DNA of 64,000 nucleotides from Oligoflexia bacterium. GTDB lineage: Bacteria > Bdellovibrionota > UBA1018. Location of the stretch: positions 124,001 through 188,000 of the forward strand of contig JARLHE010000060.1 of NCBI GenBank assembly GCA_031292385.1, written 5' to 3'. The notes beneath the pieces were generated by a model. That model was not told the origin of the DNA and searched no databases. It was given only the letters and a program-made list of their open reading frames with translations. A program made the translations under genes and the position numbers. Within the stretch, counting starts at the first letter, position 1. Every line of letters starts with the position of its first letter. Of the stretch, positions 60,445-64,000 are shown in pieces.

Positions 60445-61896
60445 TCAATGCAGAGCTGGCGCGATCGCTTGCATTATGCACCGGCTGCGGCGAATTACGG
60501 TTTCGGCGTTGCGGGCGGTGGAAATCTTGTCAACCGCGTCTTTCGCGGTTCCGATAGCGCCGTTCATGTAACCGGGGTCGGTCATGCTGATTCCTTCTCC
60601 GGCGAAGAAAATATGCTTACCCAGTTGAGTAGGCCTTTTTGGAATCAATGCGTTTTCGGACACGCCCGCCATTCCCGTATATGAATGCTCATAGCTAAAG
60701 GCTTGCGAAGTCGTATAGGTCTTGGAGATGCCTGGGAAGAGTTTTTCCAGATCTCCGAGCACTTGTTTCACCTTGGCTTCCTGTTGCGCGGGCTCTAGCG
60801 TGTCACCGATATAGGCCGTCAGGCTTCCGGACTTTCCAGGCTGACCATGGCTGCTATCGAAAATTTGATAGCCTTTATCGCTGACAATGTCTCCCGTATG
60901 TCCCGCCTCATTCCACATCCTTCGGTTAAAATAAATCACAAGCTTTGTGTGCTTGCCGTAGGTCGTATGCGAAATCGCGGCCGACACATCAGAAGGGATT
61001 GGCCCGACATTCAAATGGACATCTTTTAATTGATGAAAAGGAACCGTAATGATCACATCGTGCGCGGCAAGATTTCTTTCGCCTTGAGGCGTGGCGAAAG
61101 CCAGATGGAAAGTTTTCCCGTCGGAACTCGAGATCGAGGTCAACTTGGTTTGCAGATCCACTCCGGTCGGATGCTGGAAATGAAGCGCGTCGACAATCCT
61201 TTGCGTCCCGCCCATGACCCGATAGGCTTCATCGTTTTCGGGCAAAAACCGTAAGGATCTTGCGTTGGGATCAAAACGAAAGAGCTCCGCGAAAGTCGCC
61301 GCGCTCATACCTTTAGTGTCTAGCCCGACCTCAAGCTTGAGCTCGGTGGTAAAAAACGACTTCGCGAAACCATCGAAACCCAGGCTATTCAAGTATTGAT
61401 CCAAGTTCATGTGAACGAGCGACGCATGCTTAGCCGCATTGCCTTCGTCCGCAAGAAGTCTTGAAATCGCCAGTGGATTGTCTTTAAAGATCCGTTCGTT
61501 CACTTCATCATGGGTAAAAACACGCCCTTGATAAATGAAATGGTCCGACTGGTAATGCGGCGGCGATGTCCTTGGATTGAGAGGTATATTGAATTCCCGC
61601 ATGTAGCTCAATACATGGCTGTGGGTGGAGTCGACGAATTCCGCGCCGGCGTTCGTGTAAATGCCGTCAACACTTGGGCCTGTGCGAACTCGTCCGCCCC
61701 ATCGATCGGCGGCCTCGTAGATATGCGAGCAGATTCCATTTTTGGCGAGCTCATGTTGCGCGGAAAGACCGGCAATCCCCCCGCCTATGATCGCCACGCA
61801 ATCGGCCGAAAAGGCCGTGCTCGAGATAAAAAGCGCCAGAAATACAACAGGAATCGCTTTCGACTTGATCAAAGATTTCAGCATTGGTGTTATCAC
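60445..61896 (-). CDS. Exported FAD-dependent amine oxidase
   Basis: A 483-residue flavoprotein with a signal peptide (LKSLIKSKAIPVVFLALFIS) then CVAIIGGGIAGLSAQHELA, the FAD Rossmann motif, and AADRWGGRVRTGPS. The C-terminal IFFAGEGISMTDPGYMNGAI is the usual FAD-contacting end of monoamine oxidases. Substrate, a primary or polyamine, is not predictable. Export of such an oxidase is uncommon. Base use is somewhat less GC-rich than in the core genes. Confidence 0.88.
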   Translation of the reverse strand: MITPMLKSLIKSKAIPVVFLALFISSTAFSADCVAIIGGGIAGLSAQHELAKNGICSHIYEAADRWGGRVRTGPSVDGIYTNAGAEFVDSTHSHVLSYMREFNIPLNPRTSPPHYQSDHFIYQGRVFTHDEVNERIFKDNPLAISRLLADEGNAAKHASLVHMNLDQYLNSLGFDGFAKSFFTTELKLEVGLDTKGMSAATFAELFRFDPNARSLRFLPENDEAYRVMGGTQRIVDALHFQHPTGVDLQTKLTSISSSDGKTFHLAFATPQGERNLAAHDVIITVPFHQLKDVHLNVGPIPSDVSAAISHTTYGKHTKLVIYFNRRMWNEAGHTGDIVSDKGYQIFDSSHGQPGKSGSLTAYIGDTLEPAQQEAKVKQVLGDLEKLFPGISKTYTTSQAFSYEHSYTGMAGVSENALIPKRPTQLGKHIFFAGEGISMTDPGYMNGAIGTAKDAVDKISTARNAETVIRRSRCIMQAIAPALH

Positions 61897-61978
61897 TTAG
61901 TAGACCAATCGGAATTATGAAGATTTTACTTAAAAATATGAGTGGCGACGATAACAACATCGCGAATCCATTAGGTTA

Positions 61979-62205
61979 ATGGAGAACCCCACTCCCGAAG
62001 AACCCCTGCCAACGGCGCGGCTGAAGCACGAAGAGCGATGGACTAAGAAGAAGATCGATCTCTTGGAGCTGGTAATCCTGAGAGAACAAGGTTTGACCTG
62101 GCGGCAAAAGCCAGCCGCCTGGGCGTCTGTAAGACCACCGCACTGAGGGCGCTGCACGTCGCTGGCAGGGGCAAGTCTCGGAAAGGAGATTGCCATGCCG
62201 TATGA
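61979..62205 (+). pseudogene. Frameshifted recombinase-type helix-turn-helix remnant
   Basis: An ATG at 61979 opens 55 codons ending TGA 62144; its end reads LVILREQGLTWRQ. In the next phase the sequence continues SRLGVCKTTALRALHVAGRG to a stop at 62205. Joined, these make the REQGxTWRxxxxxLGVxxTTxxRAL pattern of the C-terminal HTH of serine recombinases such as Hin. A one-base change in the A-run near 62106 would restore the frame. The catalytic domain is absent. Confidence 0.5.
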
Positions 62206-62424
62206 AAAAATAGTGGTTGGAAGGCCAGAGCCGGGAAACCGAGGGCTGCTCCGAGCTGATCGGCCTGGGGTTGATCCTTTTGTCCATTGCCTGGGAACTC
62301 GGGGTTCGCGCCAGCGCTCCTTGGGATATCGACGGGGATCGTAAACGCCCCGCTCTTCATTTTTCAAGCATTTTTCACGCGAAAATCTCAATCTTCCTAA
62401 TTTTAGCACGAACGGACAAGGTAT
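62206..62424. other. Decayed region between recombinase remnant and marR
   Basis: Open frames here are short and inconsistent (for example 62217-62462, with a hydrophobic stretch ELIGLGLILLSIAWELG). No ribosome site, domain or repeat could be recognised. Together with the remnant upstream it suggests a worn mobile segment. Confidence 0.4.
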
Positions 62425-62916
62425 TTACGACCCTGTTGCCACCTGCCCAAGAAGCTGAATGAGTTTCTCTTTTGAGTTACTATCAAATGGCTTCATGGCC
62501 TGGTTCATGATTCGATAATATCCCGGCAAGACCGAAGCGAGTGCCCTTGATCCTTCGGTTGTGATCGCAATCATGGAACAGCGCTTATCTTCTTTGCTCC
62601 CTCGGCGCTCGATGAGCCCGTCGGCTTCGAGCGAGTCTAAAAGGCGAGTGATGTTGGGCTTTGAGACGCCAAGGGCTTGTGTCATATCGATGCATTTCAA
62701 TTGATGAGACTTTTCTCGCTCTAAAACAATCAGGGCTAGAAACCGGGCCTGTGACAATCCGTTTTTGCTAAAATGTCCTTCCAGCTCTCGCAGAAGTTCG
62801 CTGGCAACCTTCAATAGATGGAGACAGGCCGAAACATTAACGACCTGCATATCCGGGTATTTTTTCGAAAAGTCCTGAAGAATATGGTCAGTAGGCAGCT
62901 TTTGTAGAAAAAACAT
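62425..62916 (-). CDS. MarR-family transcriptional regulator
   Basis: A 163-residue winged-helix regulator: ALGVSKPNITRLLDSLEADG is the recognition helix region and LIERRGSKEDKRCSMIAIT the wing. It is divergent from the aldo-keto reductase gene and most likely controls it and itself through the shared 80-nt intergenic region, where an inverted repeat is seen. Confidence 0.92.
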   Translation of the reverse strand: MFFLQKLPTDHILQDFSKKYPDMQVVNVSACLHLLKVASELLRELEGHFSKNGLSQARFLALIVLEREKSHQLKCIDMTQALGVSKPNITRLLDSLEADGLIERRGSKEDKRCSMIAITTEGSRALASVLPGYYRIMNQAMKPFDSNSKEKLIQLLGQVATGS

Positions 62917-62935
62917 TTTTTATCGCTCTCAATAT

Positions 62936-62949
62936 GTTAACATGGTAAC
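62936..62949. promoter_or_regulatory. Possible MarR operator
   Basis: GTTAACATGGTAAC is an imperfect palindrome (GTTA...TAAC) midway between marR and the reductase gene, the usual form and place for a MarR site. Confidence 0.45.
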
Positions 62950-62996
62950 TAATCTGACAGCTAAGTTGCAAGAGGAAATTTCAAAAGGAGTTTTCG

Positions 62997-63995
62997 ATGA
63001 CGGATCACAAAGCGCTTTTTGCAAACACAGGAATTCAGGTCCCTCGCTTGGGACTTGGATGTATGGGCATGAGCGGGGTTTATGGAGCAGGCGCGGATGA
63101 GGAGTCCACTCGGACGATTCATCGCGCTCTTGAAGTCGGTTGCACCTTTTTGGATACCGCAGATGTTTACGGCGCAGGCCATAATGAACAGCTTGTTGGA
63201 AAGGCTCTGCGTGGTAAACGCGATTTAGCATTTCTTGCGACGAAATTCGGGCTGAGCGGCATATCAAATTCAGCGGGGGAAATCACTGTTGATGGCAGTC
63301 CCGCATACGTCCAAGCTGCTTGCGAAAAGAGCTTGAAGCGTCTTGGCGTCGAGTCGATTGATCTTTATTATCTTCATCGCCTTGACCCACGCACACCTAT
63401 CGAAGAGACGGTCGAAGCCATGGCAAAACTTGTTCAACAAGGTAAAGTTCGCTTCATTGGCCTTTCCGAAATTTCGTCAACGACTCTTAAGAAGGCCCAT
63501 AAAATTCACCCGATCACGGCTGTTCAGTCCGAATACTCTCTCTGGTGGACGGAGCCCGAGCAAAGCATTCTACCGACTTGCCGAGAACTTGGCGTGGCCT
63601 TCGTGCCGTATGCTCCTCTGGGGCGCGGAATGCTCACCGGAAAGTTAACGTCTACGGAACAGCTGGGTGAAAACGACTGGCGCAGAGTCTCTCCCCGTTT
63701 CCAGGGTGCGACGTTTGACAAAAACAAAGCGCTTGTCGACGCCGTAAGTGTCATAGCGAAGGCAAAGGGCGCAACTGTTGGGCAGGTCGCGCTTGCTTGG
63801 CTTTTGAGTGAGGGACGTGATATTTTTCCGATCCCGGGAACAAAGCGAGTCTCCTACTTGGAAGAGAATTGGAACGCGCTCGATCTGACCTTGTCTGAGT
63901 TGGAACGCAATGAACTTCGATCCATTCTTCGCACTCATCTTCCTGAGGGCGAGCGTTATCCTGAGAAGGCTCTTAAGCTGATTGATCGGCGTTAG
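62997..63995 (+). CDS. Aldo/keto reductase
   Basis: A 332-residue NADPH-dependent oxidoreductase. The catalytic residues are present: Asp and Tyr in DTADVYGAGHNE, Lys in LATKFGL and His in YYLHRLDPRTP. PIPGTKRVSYLEEN binds the cofactor. It reduces aldehydes or ketones. AAAAGGAG precedes the ATG. Regulation by the divergent MarR protein is likely. Codon use is a little less GC-rich than in the core genes. Confidence 0.95.
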   Translation: MTDHKALFANTGIQVPRLGLGCMGMSGVYGAGADEESTRTIHRALEVGCTFLDTADVYGAGHNEQLVGKALRGKRDLAFLATKFGLSGISNSAGEITVDGSPAYVQAACEKSLKRLGVESIDLYYLHRLDPRTPIEETVEAMAKLVQQGKVRFIGLSEISSTTLKKAHKIHPITAVQSEYSLWWTEPEQSILPTCRELGVAFVPYAPLGRGMLTGKLTSTEQLGENDWRRVSPRFQGATFDKNKALVDAVSVIAKAKGATVGQVALAWLLSEGRDIFPIPGTKRVSYLEENWNALDLTLSELERNELRSILRTHLPEGERYPEKALKLIDRR

Positions 63996-64000
63996 TTGCG

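Noticed and set aside
1..64000. CRISPR arrays, tRNA or rRNA genes, intact insertion sequences or prophage
   Set aside because: No regularly spaced repeats, cloverleaf or rRNA-like sequence, transposase or phage structural gene could be seen by reading; a tRNA scan would be needed to be certain.

Overview
The window is about 64 kb of GC-rich (by eye roughly 57%), densely coded DNA from a Gram-negative bacterium. Outer-membrane biogenesis genes (lptD, an lptE-like gene, hldD, two MlaF-type ATPases with one MlaE and one MlaD) and many signal-peptide or lipobox proteins show a diderm envelope. The mixture of secreted muramidase, lytic transglycosylase, NHL lipoprotein and HD-GYP genes, plus a SPOUT methyltransferase between trmD and rplS, fits the Bdellovibrionota or a related former deltaproteobacterial lineage. 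That placement is inference; there is no rRNA gene here to test it. No tRNA, rRNA, CRISPR array, intact insertion sequence or prophage was seen.

1-13 kb: an edge-cut secreted protein, a vWA-like lipoprotein, an MFS transporter overlapping nadB tail to tail, an NHL-repeat lipoprotein with a near-consensus promoter, a secreted esterase, alr, an orphan MlaF-type ATPase with a GYF-domain partner, a DciA-like protein, an lptE-like gene and holA. 13-22.5 kb: rpsT, hldD, an MFS exporter, a queuosine-precursor transporter, a two-gene ABC importer (duplicated permease plus ATPase with a C-terminal sensor domain), greB, hemH and a receiver protein. 22.9-26.6 kb is the translation cluster rpsP-khpA-trmD-SPOUT methyltransferase-rplS-rnhB-yraN; rimM is missing from its usual place.

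27-38 kb: a secreted amidoligase-like protein with about eleven W-P helical repeats, a STAS protein, rsmI, a GAF/HD-GYP protein behind a structured leader, accD, lptD, a SIS-domain protein, surE and an nlpD-like M23 lipoprotein. 38-47 kb: a peroxiredoxin/SDR/dienelactone hydrolase/OsmC group, murJ, hmgA, a 38-residue zinc-finger microprotein, an ABC-F ATPase, arfB and a DEAD-box helicase. 47-64 kb is more accessory: a GH25 muramidase lipoprotein with a probable CTG start, a lytic transglycosylase, a secreted phospholipase D, Hsp20, an mlaE-mlaF-mlaD operon, a rhodanese, a family of three secreted cysteine-containing proteins around a zinc-finger gene, an O-antigen-ligase-like protein, an amine oxidase, a frameshifted recombinase tail and a MarR/aldo-keto reductase pair.

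The most unusual items are a 68-69 nt palindromic element present twice, each time at the 5' end of a gene with an ATG in its inner loop (2341 and 35556); the Shine-Dalgarno-sequestering, terminator-like hairpin with an upstream mini-ORF in front of the HD-GYP gene; the secreted amidoligase/W-P-repeat fusion; and the three-member secreted family at 54.5-58.5 kb.
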